From positions 1,432,633 through 1,496,632 of the forward strand of contig PCDI01000001.1 in assembly GCA_002778195.1 (NCBI GenBank): 64,000 nucleotides of DNA. Reading direction: 5' to 3'. The notes below the pieces were generated by a model. It made no database searches and was not told where the DNA came from. It saw nothing but the letters and a program-made list of their open reading frames with translations. This DNA is from Raffaelea ambrosiae. Its lineage: Eukaryota; Ascomycota; Sordariomycetes; Ophiostomatales; Ophiostomataceae. Both the position numbers and the translations under genes were made by a program. This document shows positions 35,901 through 47,677 of the stretch, piece by piece (position 1 is the stretch's first letter; the number at the start of each line of letters is the position of its first letter).

Positions 35901-37647
35901 AGGGCCCCGTGTTCCGCAACATGAGCAAGGAGGAGCAGATCGACATCATTCCGCGGCTGCACGTTATGGCCCGTTCGAGTCCCGAGGACAAGCGCGTGCT
36001 GGTGCAGCGGCTCAAGGAGCTGGGCGAGACGGTGGCTGTGACCGGCGATGGCACCAACGACGCGCCTGCGCTCAAGCTGGCCGACGTGGGCTTCTCCATG
36101 GGCATCTCTGGAACCGAGGTGGCCAAGGAGGCGTCGGCGATTATCCTGATGGACGACAACTTCACTTCGATTGTGGTGGCGCTCAAATGGGGCCGTGCGG
36201 TCAACGACGCCGTCAAGCGGTTCCTGCAGTTCCAGCTGACGGTCAACGTGACGGCCGTGGTGCTGACGTTTGTGTCGGCAGTGTCGAGCTCGGACGAGAG
36301 CTCGGTGCTGACGGCTGTGCAGCTGCTGTGGGTCAACCTGATCATGGACACGCTCGCCGCCCTGGCTCTGGCCACGGATCCGCCGCACCCCAGTGTGCTG
36401 GACCGCCGGCCCGAGCGCAAGGGCTCGTCCATCATCTCGACGCCGATGTGGAAGATGATTATTGGCCAGTCGATCTACCAGCTTGTGATCACGTTCATGC
36501 TGTACTTTGGCGGGCAGAAAATCCTGCCGGGATATGACCAGGATGCCGACGACGACCAGGTGCAGACGCTGGTATTCAACACGTTTGTGTGGATGCAGAT
36601 CTTCAACCAATGGAAGTAAGTACTTTGCTTTTTCCTTACTTTCTTTCCCGTCCCCCCCCCCCCCTTTTTCCCATCCAATGTACTAACAAACCTCGTAGCA
36701 ATCGTCGCCTGGACAATCACTTCAACATCTTCGAGGGCCTCACGCAGAACTGGTTCTTCATTGGCATCAGCGCTATCATGATCGGTGGCCAGATCCTCAT
36801 TGTCAAGGTGGGCGGCCTGGCGTTCAACATTGCTGGCAATGGCCAAACGCCAACGATGTGGGGCTATGCTATCGCCTTTGGCTTCATCTCTCTCCCCGTC
36901 GCTATTGCCATTCGTCTCTTCCCGGATACTGTGGCCGAACGGATGGTGCCTGAATGGATCAAGCGCATCTTCCGCTCGCGCAAGAAGCCCGATGTGACCA
37001 TTTCGGACGAGGAATTCGACGAGCGCTTCAGTGCCTACCCGGAGCCGCTGTCCGATGTTAAGGACGAGCTTGCCTGGCTCAAGCGCATCAAGGGTGGCCG
37101 GCTCAACAATCTCAAGTTTGCGATCAAGCACCCGCGCGAGACGCTGACAATACCGCGCAAGAGCCCATCGCACTCGCGGTCGCACTCGCGTGCCGACTCG
37201 GTGCGCATGCAGCCGGTGACGCCGCCTCGCGAGAACAGCCCAGCCCCTGGCACTTCGGCTGGTGGCGGCGGCAGCCTCACGCCCATTGGTGGCGGCGGCA
37301 ACCTCACTCCGGGCGGTCTGAGCCCGGGCGGGCTCAGCTCGGCCGCCTCCCCGTCGCCTGATTCCCGCGCGCGCTCGAGGTCGATGCGGTCAATGCGGTC
37401 GCGGTCCAACTCGGCCCTGGGCGCGCCGTCGGTCATGGCTGGCATCATTGCTGGCAGTGTGGCTGTGGGCTGGTCGCCTATTGACCGCAGCAACAGCAGC
37501 GCCTCGCATGCAGACGCGGCCGACTTCAGCAACAGCTCTCTCGCTCCTTCGCCGCGTCCTTCGGCCTCTCGCGAGGCCTCGTCGGCATCGGCGCCCATCC
37601 TGAGGGAAGAGCCCGAGCAGCCAGACGACTCACAGGGCAAGAAGTAA
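32985..37647 (+). CDS. PMC1: PMC1-type vacuolar/plasma-membrane Ca2+-transporting P-type ATPase
   Basis: Three exons, 32985-33037, 33163-36615 and 36699-37647, give 1484 residues. The second intron has a perfect TACTAAC branch site (36681-36687). It pumps Ca2+ out of the cytosol at the cost of ATP; yeast Pmc1 does this into the vacuole. Visible P-type IIB hallmarks are TGES (441-444), PEGLPLAV at 578 in the fourth transmembrane segment, the phosphorylation motif DKTGTLTQN with Asp621, and TGDGTNDAP at 978. Hydrophobic segments flank these (for example ILILLSIAAVVSLAVGLY and the IVVITIIVVAVPEG block). The C-terminus, after KHPRETLTIPRKSP, is Ser/Gly/Arg-rich and probably regulatory. The first exon gives MADHKDSDPAPSARRPRA, joining PTITIDTTAV. 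Family certain; the membrane is inferred. Confidence 0.93.
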
Positions 37648-37663
37648 AGCAACAGCGCAAGCA

Positions 37664-37712
37664 GAGAGAGAGAGAGAGAGACAGAGAGACAGAGAGAGAG
37701 ACACAGCTGCTT
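37664..37712 (+). repeat. (GA)n microsatellite
   Basis: GA-rich tract with scattered CA units, starting within 20 bp of the ATPase stop codon and therefore in its 3' UTR. Confidence 0.85.
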
Positions 37713-38941
37713 CTATTTCTTTTGTGATACCCGTTCTTTTTTCTTGTGGCGCCGTACCACGTCTCTTCACCCCCCCAGACAACTGTAACAACATACTGCA
37801 GACGACTATAGAAAGAGGGGGCTGGATGATCTGGAGGGGGTTGTCTGCTCGGTGGTGTTTTATGTGTGTGTGCTTTTCAAGCTCGAGGATTCTTGAGGAT
37901 TTTTCTTTGTTTGGTTTTCTACCTTTTCATGTTCCCTTCGCCTTGTTCTGGTTGCGGTTTCCTGTTTCGTTTCTGTTCTCGATACTCAAACCCCGCAAAA
38001 CTACCCAAAAAAGAAAGAGCGGACTGGCGTTGCTTTGGGCGTTGTTTCCTGCTACTACAATATTTTCTGTCCTTAATGTTCATTTTTTTTCTTTGTCCCC
38101 CCCTGTTGCCTGCATCCGCTGCCTGTTTCGACTCTGTCAAGGAGAAGAGGAGGCAACACATCCTCTGCATACCAAACATTTCGAGACGTTCTTTTCTTTT
38201 TCACTGTCACGGACGTCCAGCTGCTACATATTCTATAGATAGACCGCATTGGCAAAAGCGAGCGCAATGAGGTATTCTCTTCCACCTCCTGAAAACAGTG
38301 GAATTTAAGACTACGAAGACATAGTGATGAGCCGCGATATAACGTAAGATCTCAAGATACACTGAAACGAGGCAAACGATCTCTCGAGATACACCGCAAC
38401 AGGGCAAAGATGTCTGCAGAGAGATGCGATGGCGCACTAGACCACAATACGACACGCCAATGAAACTTGCAGGACGACATTCGCGAGATCCGTGGGACGC
38501 CCGGTGGGAAGAAGGGTAGGGAGCCCCAGCGGATGTGCTAGAAACACCACAGGGAATAACTAACTAGTTAACTGCTGGCCTCTGTTCGATACAGTGGCGT
38601 GACGGGGCAAACGGGCACAGCCGAGGCAACCGAGTGATCGCTAGTTTGCACCAGATGTGTGGAAGGATGAGTGGAAAAAGAAGACTCACATACACGGACG
38701 TGATTCCAGACAAGGTCGGTGAGGGAGGTCCAGTGGGTGAATCTTGTGTGGAATTTGGAGAGACGGGCAATGGGCCCTACTACTAACTAACTAGTAGACT
38801 AGAGACTGTAAACGGCTGTCGATGGCGCTTGGGTGGAGGATACCATCAAAGCATGAGTAAGTGCCGGTTTGGGCAGGAACGACTGCGAGCCAGAGGAGCA
38901 GGAAGGCACGACTGGCGAAAATAGCCAAACTAGCCAACACC

Positions 38942-38943
<2 letters not shown>

Positions 38944-38980
<37 letters not shown>

Positions 38981-39000
38981 AAAAAAAAGGAAAAAAAAGG
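38944..39000 (+). repeat. A35 homopolymer followed by (A8GG) units
   Basis: Thirty-five consecutive A residues, then GG plus A8 twice. The length may be unreliable. No retroelement frame precedes it, so I do not call it a retrotransposon tail. Confidence 0.85.
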
Positions 39001-41320
39001 AGAGAAGTCCAACACCAGCGCGTGCACCGAATCGGCATTGTTCTAACTAGTGGCCACCATCCCCAAATGCTCAACAATTTTGGCGGGCATGCAGAAGCTC
39101 TGTCAACTCCATTTCGCTTTCCTGGTCTCTGTTGGCTGTCCGGCTGCGCTGGCTGTCCGCCACACGGATGAGTGGGAGGGGGGGCACTTTTCTTATTCCC
39201 ATTCTGTGCTTTTCACTATTTGCCAAACTGGCAAACTGGTTCGTTCGGTTTCTGCGTAATACGGGGTAGTCCAAGTCCAAGGACACCCGACAAGACCCAA
39301 GAAGGCCGAAGAAGGCCCAAGACGGTCTACTGCTCGGGCTCAGAAGACTGCTCCGAGACTACTCTGGGCCTTGCTGGGTCCTGCCGTCCTTTCTCTCCTA
39401 GGCTGTGCGTCTCCCACAGTCCCAGCCAACTAACTTGGTTGTCACTCGTTCCTGCACGTGGTTTCTCTTAAAGCGCGAAACAGCACAACAGGGCCAGAAC
39501 AGCAGCCCCCAAAGCAATAGACGCCACTGCAGCCAATCTTGGGCCTGCTCTCGCTGGTCTTTTGGTCTATTGGTCTTTTGGCCATTTTTTGTCTTTCGGT
39601 CTCTGTTGGTCTCTTTGGTCTCTTTGCTTTCTGGTCCTTTCCACCTTCTCCTTCGTTTCCTGCGCTTTCCCTTTCCACCCTTTCTGGCCATCCCCTTCTT
39701 GTCTTATTCCCTTCCTTCCAGATTTCGGCCTTTCGTCCTCGCCCGTTTTTTTCGTTGCCTCGCCTTTTTTTCCACTCCTCTTTGGCTCTGGCATAATAGT
39801 CGGCTACTCTAATAGGATTACATCGCCCCTTCTGAGAGGAACAAACGACAACAAGAACACCACAACACGGGAGAGATCAACAGAACCAGACGCACTCATC
39901 CTCCCACTCTCGGACGTTGAAAAACCGCCCTTTCGAGACCCAGAGCCAACAAGACAAGCTGGCGTCCAACCCTAAACAAGACGCCGGCAGCAAAACACAC
40001 CTTCACAGCAACTCCCGCCAGACTTGAGCCAGCCCGACCCTCGCCCAATCCTCTTTTTGCTTGCGCTTCTTGCTCTGCTCTCGTTCTTGTCTTGCCCGTC
40101 TTCTCGTCGTCCGTCGTCCGTCTCGTCCTGCCCATCGCTGTACACGTTTGGCACATTTCCATTCCCCAGCCCGAGTGTGTGGTTCTGTCCCCTCTTGCCT
40201 GTCCACGCACCACACCCCCCTTGCTACGTCTTGTTGTCGTTTGTCAACCTAGCCGTCTATTTTTTTGGCTGGCCCATTAAAATTATCTCACTCGGCCTTT
40301 CCCTTTCCTCCCTTTTTTTCGCCCCCCTTTTGACCTCCTTCTTCACTGCCTACAACCCACGAAGGCAAACACAACACACGGACGAGGAAAAGATAAGCAA
40401 CGACTCTGGAGACAAGATAATCACAATTCCGGAAACAAGACACGCAACGGCGCAGGTCTCCCCCTTTGCCTGCCTGTCTGTTTCTCTATTTGTCTATTAC
40501 TCTATTTCTCCTTTGCTCTGTTTCTCTATTTCTCTCTCCTCTCTCTTCCTCATTCATACACTACACTCAACACACAAACACACAAACACCCATTCACCGC
40601 CGCCCCATCTCTTCTTTTTCTCCCCCCCCCCTTCTCTCTTCCCTCCATTTCCTCCATTCCTTCTGTCTCTCGTCTCCTCCTCTTCTTCTGCAATCCGCCC
40701 CCATCCCGTGTTGTCTGCCAAACCCGTGTTACAAGTCGTTCTTGTCCTGGCCGGCCTGGGTCTCGCCTCGTAATAACGAGGCGGCGTGCTAGCACTAAAG
40801 TCTATTTTTTTTCCTGTCCTTTTCAACCGGGCTCTTTGTTTTGTCTCTCTTACAACTGCTCCCTCCTTCACTAAACCGTCCACCTCCCCCCCTCTCCCTT
40901 TCGTTAAGCTCCATCAACAAACAACGCCACTTGCGTGTTTCTTTCTTCAACCACTCATCCCCCCCAATAACAACACCCTCCCCGAAATCACCCCGTCGCC
41001 TACCCAAAGCGCCTGATCTACACGCTGCAGGATTTGGCTGTCTCTGTCAATTCGACGCTGAAACGCGATTGTTTCTTCGTTCGGGTCTCTGTCTCTGTGT
41101 CTTTCTCTGTCTCCATTTTTCGTCTCTTCATTTTCTCTAATTGTTCCCGTCTTCTCTCTTCAGGTTCCTGCTTGGTTCCGGCCTTGCTGTCTTGCACCCT
41201 ATAGTTATTTCCCAACTTTCCCATCCCACCACCACTTCTCACTTCTCACCCCCAAAATAATAATTGTAACCCACCCTCCCGGCTCCCATCCTTCCCATCC
41301 TCTCTCTTTTTCGTCCAACC

Positions 41321-43192
41321 ATGGCCGAGTTGCAAGCTCCTCCAGCTCGCGCCAAGCCGGGCAGAAAGCCCAAGCGACAGAATGGCAAGACCGCCAATGG
41401 CAGCACGCCTGCCCCGTCCAAGGAGGAGGTCGCCGCGCCAGCATCGTCACCCAGCCATCTCAATGAGCTTGAGGAGCACATCAACGACCTTGGCGAGTCC
41501 TGGGAGACTGAGTCCCTTTTTGAGGAAATTCTCGAAGACCTGACTGAGGACCAGGCCGCTCTTGCTGCAGCCAACCCGGAGTCGTGCAGCCCAGAGGAGG
41601 CCGTTCGCTACCGCCAGGAGCTGCGCGCCATCGGCCCCGAAGAGTTCTGCCGACGCACTGTTGACGCTGGTGTCATCTCAGCCAAGAAGCTGTTGACTGC
41701 GTTTGGCGTCCGCCCGCCCAGTTTCCTCGAGGGCGAGCCCGACGAGTCCTACTTTGGCCTGCTGAGCCTGGCCCTGAGCCGCGAGCTGCTAAAGCGGGCG
41801 AAGCTGATGCGCTACAACTCCGTCGACGATGCTGTCCATCTGCTGCAGACGAGCCGCAACATTGTTGTCCTGACGGGCGCTGGCATCAGCACCTCGCTGG
41901 GCATTCCCGACTTCCGCTCCAAAAACACGGGCTTGTACGCCCGCCTGGATCACCTGGGCCTCAGCGATCCGCAAGAGGTCTTTGACATTAATGTCTTCCG
42001 CGAGGATCCGACCATCTTTTACTCTGTCGCTCGCGACATCTTGCCGTCTACCAACCGCTTTACGCCAACACACGCGTTTATTGCCATGCTGCAGCAGAGG
42101 GGCAAGCTGCTGACGAACTACTCGCAAAACATCGATAACCTCGAGGCCAAGGCCGGCATCAAGCCCTCCAAGCTGGTCCAGTGCCATGGCTCCTTTGCGA
42201 CGGCCTCTTGCGTCCAGTGTGGATACCAAGTCGAGGGCGAATCCATCTTCCCGACGATCCGCGCTGGCGGCATCCCACGGTGTCCGCGCTGCGCTCCCAA
42301 ACCTCGTGTGACCGCCAACAGCCGCAAACGGAAAGCCATCATGGCCGCTGCGCGCGACGCTCGGAGACAGAGCGGTTCTCTGAGCCGTAGCAACAGCTCG
42401 GAGAACATTGCTGGATCAGCGTCGGCATCGGGCGCTGAGATCCCATCGGGTGGCGGACCAGTGCGGCGTGGCCGGCCACGGGGCAGCCGCGGACGCGTGG
42501 GCCGTCCCGTGGGACGTCCGCCAAGAGCGTCGCGGCGAACCGGCAATAGTAGCAGCTCAGCCGACGACGACGGCGCTGGCGACGACGACGACTCATCCTT
42601 GGACCTGCCGAGCCGCGGCGGCGTCATGAAGCCCGACATTACCTTTTTTGGCGAGCCTCTGCCAGACGAGTTCTCGCGGCGGCTGACGGAGCACGACCGC
42701 GACCAGGTGGACCTGGTGGTGGTGATTGGCACGTCGCTGAAGGTGGCGCCCGTGTCGGAGGTGGTGCCGTTCATGCCCGCCCATGTGCCGCAGATTTACA
42801 TTTCGCGGACGCCAGTGCATCACATCAACTTTGATATTGACCTGCTGGGAGACTGCGACGTGGTGGTGGCCGAGCTGTGCCGGCGTCTGGGCTGGGACCT
42901 GAACCACGACATGGTGCCGCCGAACCAGGTAGTCGAGATTGAGACACAGCCCGAGGGTAGCCAGCACGTCTTCACGGACGTGACGCCGGGCCTGGTGAAG
43001 AAGGAAGAAAAAGACGAAGCGGTGGCATCGGCTGCCCTGGCGAGGGACAAGGAGAGCAGCGAGGAAGGCTTGGAGGATGCCAAGATGGAGGATGTCGAAG
43101 AGGACGAGATTGGGGATGAAGACGACGAAGACGACAGCATGTCGAGGTCGACCGACCCGACACCCAAGACGGAGACGGAGGAAGCCAACTGA
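41321..43192 (+). CDS. SIR2: Sir2-family NAD-dependent protein deacetylase (class I, Sir2/Hst1-like)
   Basis: A single exon of 623 residues. It removes acetyl groups from lysines, chiefly histones, consuming NAD, and is expected in the nucleus at silent chromatin. A Sir2-type N-terminal helical part (about 70-160) precedes the catalytic domain. That domain shows TGAGIS (185-190), GIPDFRS, SQNID (268-272), catalytic His289 in QCHGS, and zinc cysteines C297, C300, C321 and C324. After an insertion it continues with DITFFGEPLP, VIGTSLKVAPVSEVV and ISRTPVHHINFDIDLLGDCD. The insertion (about 326-428) is Arg/Gly/Pro-rich with repeated GRP cores (RRGRPRGSRGRVGRP), like AT-hooks, and another GRKPKR motif lies near the N-terminus. 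The C-terminus is acidic. All catalytic residues are present. Confidence 0.92.
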   Translation: MAELQAPPARAKPGRKPKRQNGKTANGSTPAPSKEEVAAPASSPSHLNELEEHINDLGESWETESLFEEILEDLTEDQAALAAANPESCSPEEAVRYRQELRAIGPEEFCRRTVDAGVISAKKLLTAFGVRPPSFLEGEPDESYFGLLSLALSRELLKRAKLMRYNSVDDAVHLLQTSRNIVVLTGAGISTSLGIPDFRSKNTGLYARLDHLGLSDPQEVFDINVFREDPTIFYSVARDILPSTNRFTPTHAFIAMLQQRGKLLTNYSQNIDNLEAKAGIKPSKLVQCHGSFATASCVQCGYQVEGESIFPTIRAGGIPRCPRCAPKPRVTANSRKRKAIMAAARDARRQSGSLSRSNSSENIAGSASASGAEIPSGGGPVRRGRPRGSRGRVGRPVGRPPRASRRTGNSSSSADDDGAGDDDDSSLDLPSRGGVMKPDITFFGEPLPDEFSRRLTEHDRDQVDLVVVIGTSLKVAPVSEVVPFMPAHVPQIYISRTPVHHINFDIDLLGDCDVVVAELCRRLGWDLNHDMVPPNQVVEIETQPEGSQHVFTDVTPGLVKKEEKDEAVASAALARDKESSEEGLEDAKMEDVEEDEIGDEDDEDDSMSRSTDPTPKTETEEAN

Positions 43193-44267
43193 TGAGAAGG
43201 CAACCCCTCCTCCCTCTTTCCGGCTTGACACGGCAGTAACGAAGTTATGAATACTCGGGAAAAAAAAAGACAAAACTAAGGGGGAAACGAAAACAAAAAA
43301 AAAAAAAACATAATATGAGCTTATGTGCGGGCGAGTGCACGGGAAAGGTGGGATGACAATTCGGGAGCAGTTCTATTGGTTTTTTGGCTTCTTCTTTTTT
43401 GTTGTCTCTCTCTCTCTCTCTATTGACTGCTTCCTGTTTAGACATGCTTCTTATTGTCTTTTTTGTTATGCCTGGACATGCGTTTGCTGTGCTGTCTCTT
43501 CTTTTCTTTCGATTCTTGTCCTTTTTTGCTGTTTTATCTGTTGGATGGTTTCTTGGGGTCCTGTGGGTTTCTGCAAGTATGGGTTTTCTCCTGTGTCTCT
43601 TGTGGGTTTTCAGGTTCTGCGATTGGGTCACTTTGATCTGTTTTCTCTCTGTTCACCATTCGAGAGCTTCTCTGAAGCGGGTTTTGCTACGGCAATTACT
43701 CTCCCCTGCTCATGGCGTTTAAACATGTAAACAGGAGGGTTATAAAAAACGTCCTGCAATTTTTTTTCTCAGTCATTGCCAGCGCATGTGACTACTGCCT
43801 TTGTGCCGTGCCAACTTCTTCATTCTCAGTTTTGCTCTGGTTGCATATCTTGTGCATTTAGCGGGATACCCGCCCGTATTTTTAGATCATTTTTTACTGT
43901 GGCTGCCCCTCTCTGTTTCAGAGGACAAGATAAGGAGAGCCGGTCCCCATAACAAACCAAGGCATTTCTCTTCTTATCCTTGAATCATGGTCACATCCAC
44001 CGGCTAACTATGTACAAAGAACTGGAAGGAAGGAGACTTCTACCTTCTAGTCATTGTCTCCGGTAAGGGCAGAAAAAAAAACCGCGAAATCGCCCCTGAT
44101 TGTTCGCTGTGCAAAGATTTTAAGAAAAATTTGCAAGGTAGAAAAAAACAACAACGAAAAAAATAACAAAAACAAAAACACCAGTCTATATAGATATATG
44201 TATGTATGATTCTTGTCATCAATGCCATCTTCCCCCCCCCCCTTCCCGATTCTCTGCTTTCTCACTT
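43193..44267. other. convergent 3' region between SIR2 and SCY1
   Basis: A 1.07-kb tail-to-tail spacer, T-rich on the SIR2 side and A-rich on the SCY1 side, consistent with two 3' UTRs. No credible coding frame. Confidence 0.6.
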
Positions 44268-47200
44268 TCACAAGAGACTCTCGTACTTGTCCAGCCCCGT
44301 CTTACCGGGCTGTGTGGGCATCATGCCTCCGCTCGCGTTGTTGTTATTATTAGAACTCATGCCCATGCTCATGCCCATGCCCATGTTCATACCCATACTC
44401 ATGTTCATACCCATCGTGTTCGTCCCCGTGCCCATAGCGTTGTTCGTCGCTGCCGGTGGCTGGCCCATGCCTAGGCTCGACCGGCTGTAGTTGGCTGCAC
44501 TGCCCATCATGGAACTCGCTGGCGCCGCTGCCCCATAACTGGACGTTGCAGCACCAGTCGTAGCAGTGGTGCTGCTGCCCCAGCCGCCACCGCTGCTGCC
44601 TCCTGGCGGTGGCGGTAGACTAAACCCGCCACCACCACCACCAGACATCGACGACTGTGGCGGCGGCGGCAGAGAAAACCCAGACGACGCCGAGACTGTT
44701 CTTTGTTGCTGCTGTCGCTGTTGCTGCCCAGCCATGCCCATGCCCATGCCCATGCCGGCGGACGAGGCCGCCCACGGGTTAGAGGCGGTCGTGCTCGATG
44801 TCGACGACCAGTTGATGCCCCCCCCGCTCTGTGCTGGGTACGATTGTTGTTGCTGTTGTTGTTGCTGTTGTAGTTGTGGTTGCTGTGCTGCCGGTGTCTG
44901 TGTCCACGCGTTCCCACCGCCACCGCCACCACTCAGTGGCTGTGCCGGTAGCGCCTGGGAAAACTGTGTCGACGACGGCACCATGGACGGGAAGCTGCCC
45001 AAGTCGGGCGTGATCGTGCGGTTGTTCCCGAGGCCACTGAGGTTGCTGCTGCTGCCGCCGCCGCCGCCGCCGCCGGACAGGCCCAGGTTTGGTGGAAGAC
45101 CCGAGAGGCCGGGCGTGCTGTTGGGCGTCGACCACGAAAAGGTCGCGGCCGCGGGCGTCGACGACCTGGGCCCGCCGGATGCCATCGACGATGAAGTGCT
45201 CACACGCGACGTGCTGTTCAAGCCGGGGCTGGTGACTCTTGTGGTGGCGTAGGGGGACGGCTGCATGCCGGCATCCATGAGACCACTACCACCACCGATC
45301 CCGTTGTTGCCGGCGCTCATGCCCTCCATCAGACTGCCCCCGCCGGCCTTGCCCTTGACCAGCCGCTCAAAATCGTCCTCGGCCTCTCCACCACCACCGC
45401 CGCCGCCGTTCATGTCAAACGCCGACGACCCGCCGTTGCCAAACGTCGAGAACGCCCCGACCCCGCTGACGTGCGCGTCCACGCCGGGGGCCGACGACGA
45501 CGACGACAGCTCCTGCAGCTTCTTGCTCTGCTCCTCCTCGACCCGCGCCGACAGCGACTTGATCAGCTTCATAAACGCCCGGAACTGCGGCAGGTTCAGC
45601 AGCGGCCCCAGGCTCATGCTCCACAGGATCGGCAGAATGTCCATGGCGACAAACTCGGCGTCCGCCACGCGGCCCACCACCCGCAGCACGTTCAGCGCCT
45701 CGACCATCACGGCGGGCTCCTTGGTCTTGATCGCCTTGATCAGCGGCACAATCTTTTCCTGCATCGTGTACTTGTCGAGCGCGGTCGAGGAGCTGCTGCC
45801 GCCACCACCCGCCTTTTTCTTCTTCTTCATGGTCGTCGGATCCATGCCCAGGCCGTCGAGCCCGTCGGTGATGCTGTTGTAGTCGTCGTCGTCGGCGTTG
45901 TCGGCGTTGCTGGACGAGCCGGGCGTCCCGCCACAGAGAATGACAAAGGCCTGCAGGCCGCGGATCTTGATGGCCAGGCTGCTGGTCTTGCTGAAGATGG
46001 TGGCGACCACGGGGAAGAGCTCGTGCTTGATGGTGCTGAAGTCGAGCACGGGCAGCAGCACGGGGATGCAGCGCAGCGCGGCGTCGACCACGGACGGCGT
46101 CGAGGACTCCAACGCCGTGGCCACGATCGGGAGGACATCTGGGGGTGTTAGCGAAGCTCGGGCATAGAAACAAACGTATGGGATGCACAGCAAGGCGTCG
46201 ACCTACCATCCTTGAACTCCTTCCCGTTGGTGTTGTTGGCAATGGTCGACAGGCGGTCGAGGACGACCATCAGGCTGGCATCGCGCACCGGGTCGCGCTC
46301 GGTGGCCGGCTTGCCGCCCGGCGCCAGGAACAGGTCCTTGAGCCCCGGCAGCACGCGGTCCGAGAAGGCGCGCTTGGCCGACGGCAGCAGGTCGATGATC
46401 TTGAAGACGTTTTGCAGGATCTGCGGGGCCAGCTCCTTGTCCTTCATCTCGTCGAGCAGCGCCGGCAGCACCTTTTTCTCCATGACCGACTTGGGGAACG
46501 ACGGCAGCACCTTGACCAGCCCCCGCAAGAAGGCCGTCTTCTCGCCGGCCGTCTTGGCCGGGAAGGCGTCGAGGAAGCGGATCGTCGACACCAGGATGTT
46601 GTCAAAGTACTCGCTCGTCTGGAACTCGCGCGCGTTCATGCGCTGCGCCGGCCGCCGGGTCAGCAGGCGCGGCAGCACGTACGTGGCCAGCTCGCGCGGC
46701 AGCGGCCGCGCGCTCAGATAGTTGTTGCTGCTGGACGGGACGCCGGACGACGCCGACGCCGAGAAGAGCCGCTTGTAGGACGACAGGCTGCCGTGGGCCT
46801 CGAGCGGCGAGCGGTGCGGCGTGTTGTACAGGGCCACGCACAGCAGCCCCAGCGAGAACAGGTCCGTGGCCGGCGTCAGGTTGCTGTCCAGGACAATGTC
46901 CGGCGACGTGTAGTCGAGGTTGAGCTGGACGGTGCGCGGCAGGCGCGCGTCCATGTGCAAAATCTCGTGCACGTTCACCGGCAGGAACGCCGCCGACGCG
47001 CCCACGCCCTGGCCCGTCGACGGCGCAATCTCGGCCGGGCTGCAGAACGCCAGCCCGCCGATCTTCCAGTCCGACTTGGCATTGACCAGCACGGCGTCCG
47101 GCGTCAGGTTGCCATGCACCAGCCCGGCGTTCTCGTGCAGGAACTCGAGCGCTTTGCCCAGCTGCAGCAGCCCCTTTTGGATCTCCAGCTCGTCAATCTC

Positions 47201-47677
47201 AATCTCGCGCCGCCGCCGCACGCCGTCGGCCGTCTCCGTGACGTACCGGCTCGACCGGCTGCCCACGCCGCCCGCGCGCTCCTGGTCGTCCTTTTCCTGC
47301 AGCAGGCTGGCCAGCGAGGCCGTCACCGCCTCGGTGGCAAACTGCAGGCCGCCGCCGCGCGTGTCCTCGACGGGCTCGACGAGCTCGAGCACGCTCGGGT
47401 GCCGCAGGCGCGCCAGGGACGCGGCCTCGCGCCTCAGCCGCTCGACCACCTCGTCGGCGGCGCGCTTGAAGGCGCTGGCGCCGGAGCGGCCGAGGGAGCT
47501 GCCGTGGTGGTCGAGCGCCTTGCGGTCAAAGACGAAGACGGAGTACGCCTTGCCCGTCGACTTCTTCTTGGCATCGTAGATCTTCCAGGGCCCGGCGGTG
47601 GAGGTTGGTTGGGAGGCGATGGAGTAGTTGCTGTTGATGTTGGTCGAGGAGATGGACTTGAGCGCGGAGGAGAACAT
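44268..47677 (-). CDS. SCY1: Scy1-family (SCYL2-like) pseudokinase
   Basis: Two exons, 46207-47677 and 44268-46138, with a 68-bp intron, give 1113 residues. The junction reads EFKDDVLPIVATAL. Scy1/SCYL proteins are kinase-like HEAT-repeat scaffolds linked to clathrin and Golgi-endosome trafficking. The kinase-like domain (about 30-330) is degenerate: the HRD loop is replaced by VHGNLTPDAVLVN and the DFG position reads KIGGLAF, so catalysis is unlikely. HEAT-type helices follow (about 370-690, for example STPSVVDAALRCIPVLLPVL). The last 400 residues are disordered: Gly, Ser and Gln runs, ending in a Met-Gly/Asn repeat (MGMNMSMGMNMGMG) before YESLL. It is divergent from the aminotransferase gene. 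The assignment is firm; the cargo role is inferred. Confidence 0.9.

Larger units (their letters stand above)
37648..41320. other. intergenic region between the Ca2+-ATPase and SIR2
   Basis: A 3.7-kb spacer between two plus-strand genes. It begins with a GA microsatellite (about 37664-37712) in the ATPase 3' UTR, carries an A35 run with (A8GG) units (38944-39000), and ends in a strongly pyrimidine-rich promoter and leader before the SIR2 ATG. No frame has coding character. Confidence 0.6.

Noticed and set aside
35129..36610. 493-codon minus-strand open frame opposite the Ca2+-ATPase
   Set aside because: The His/Arg-rich translation mirrors conserved P-type ATPase codons on the plus strand; it has no independent signature.
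38944..39000. Long A-run as the tail of a LINE or processed pseudogene
   Set aside because: No reverse-transcriptase frame, target-site duplication or gene-like sequence was seen upstream. A simple homopolymer is sufficient.
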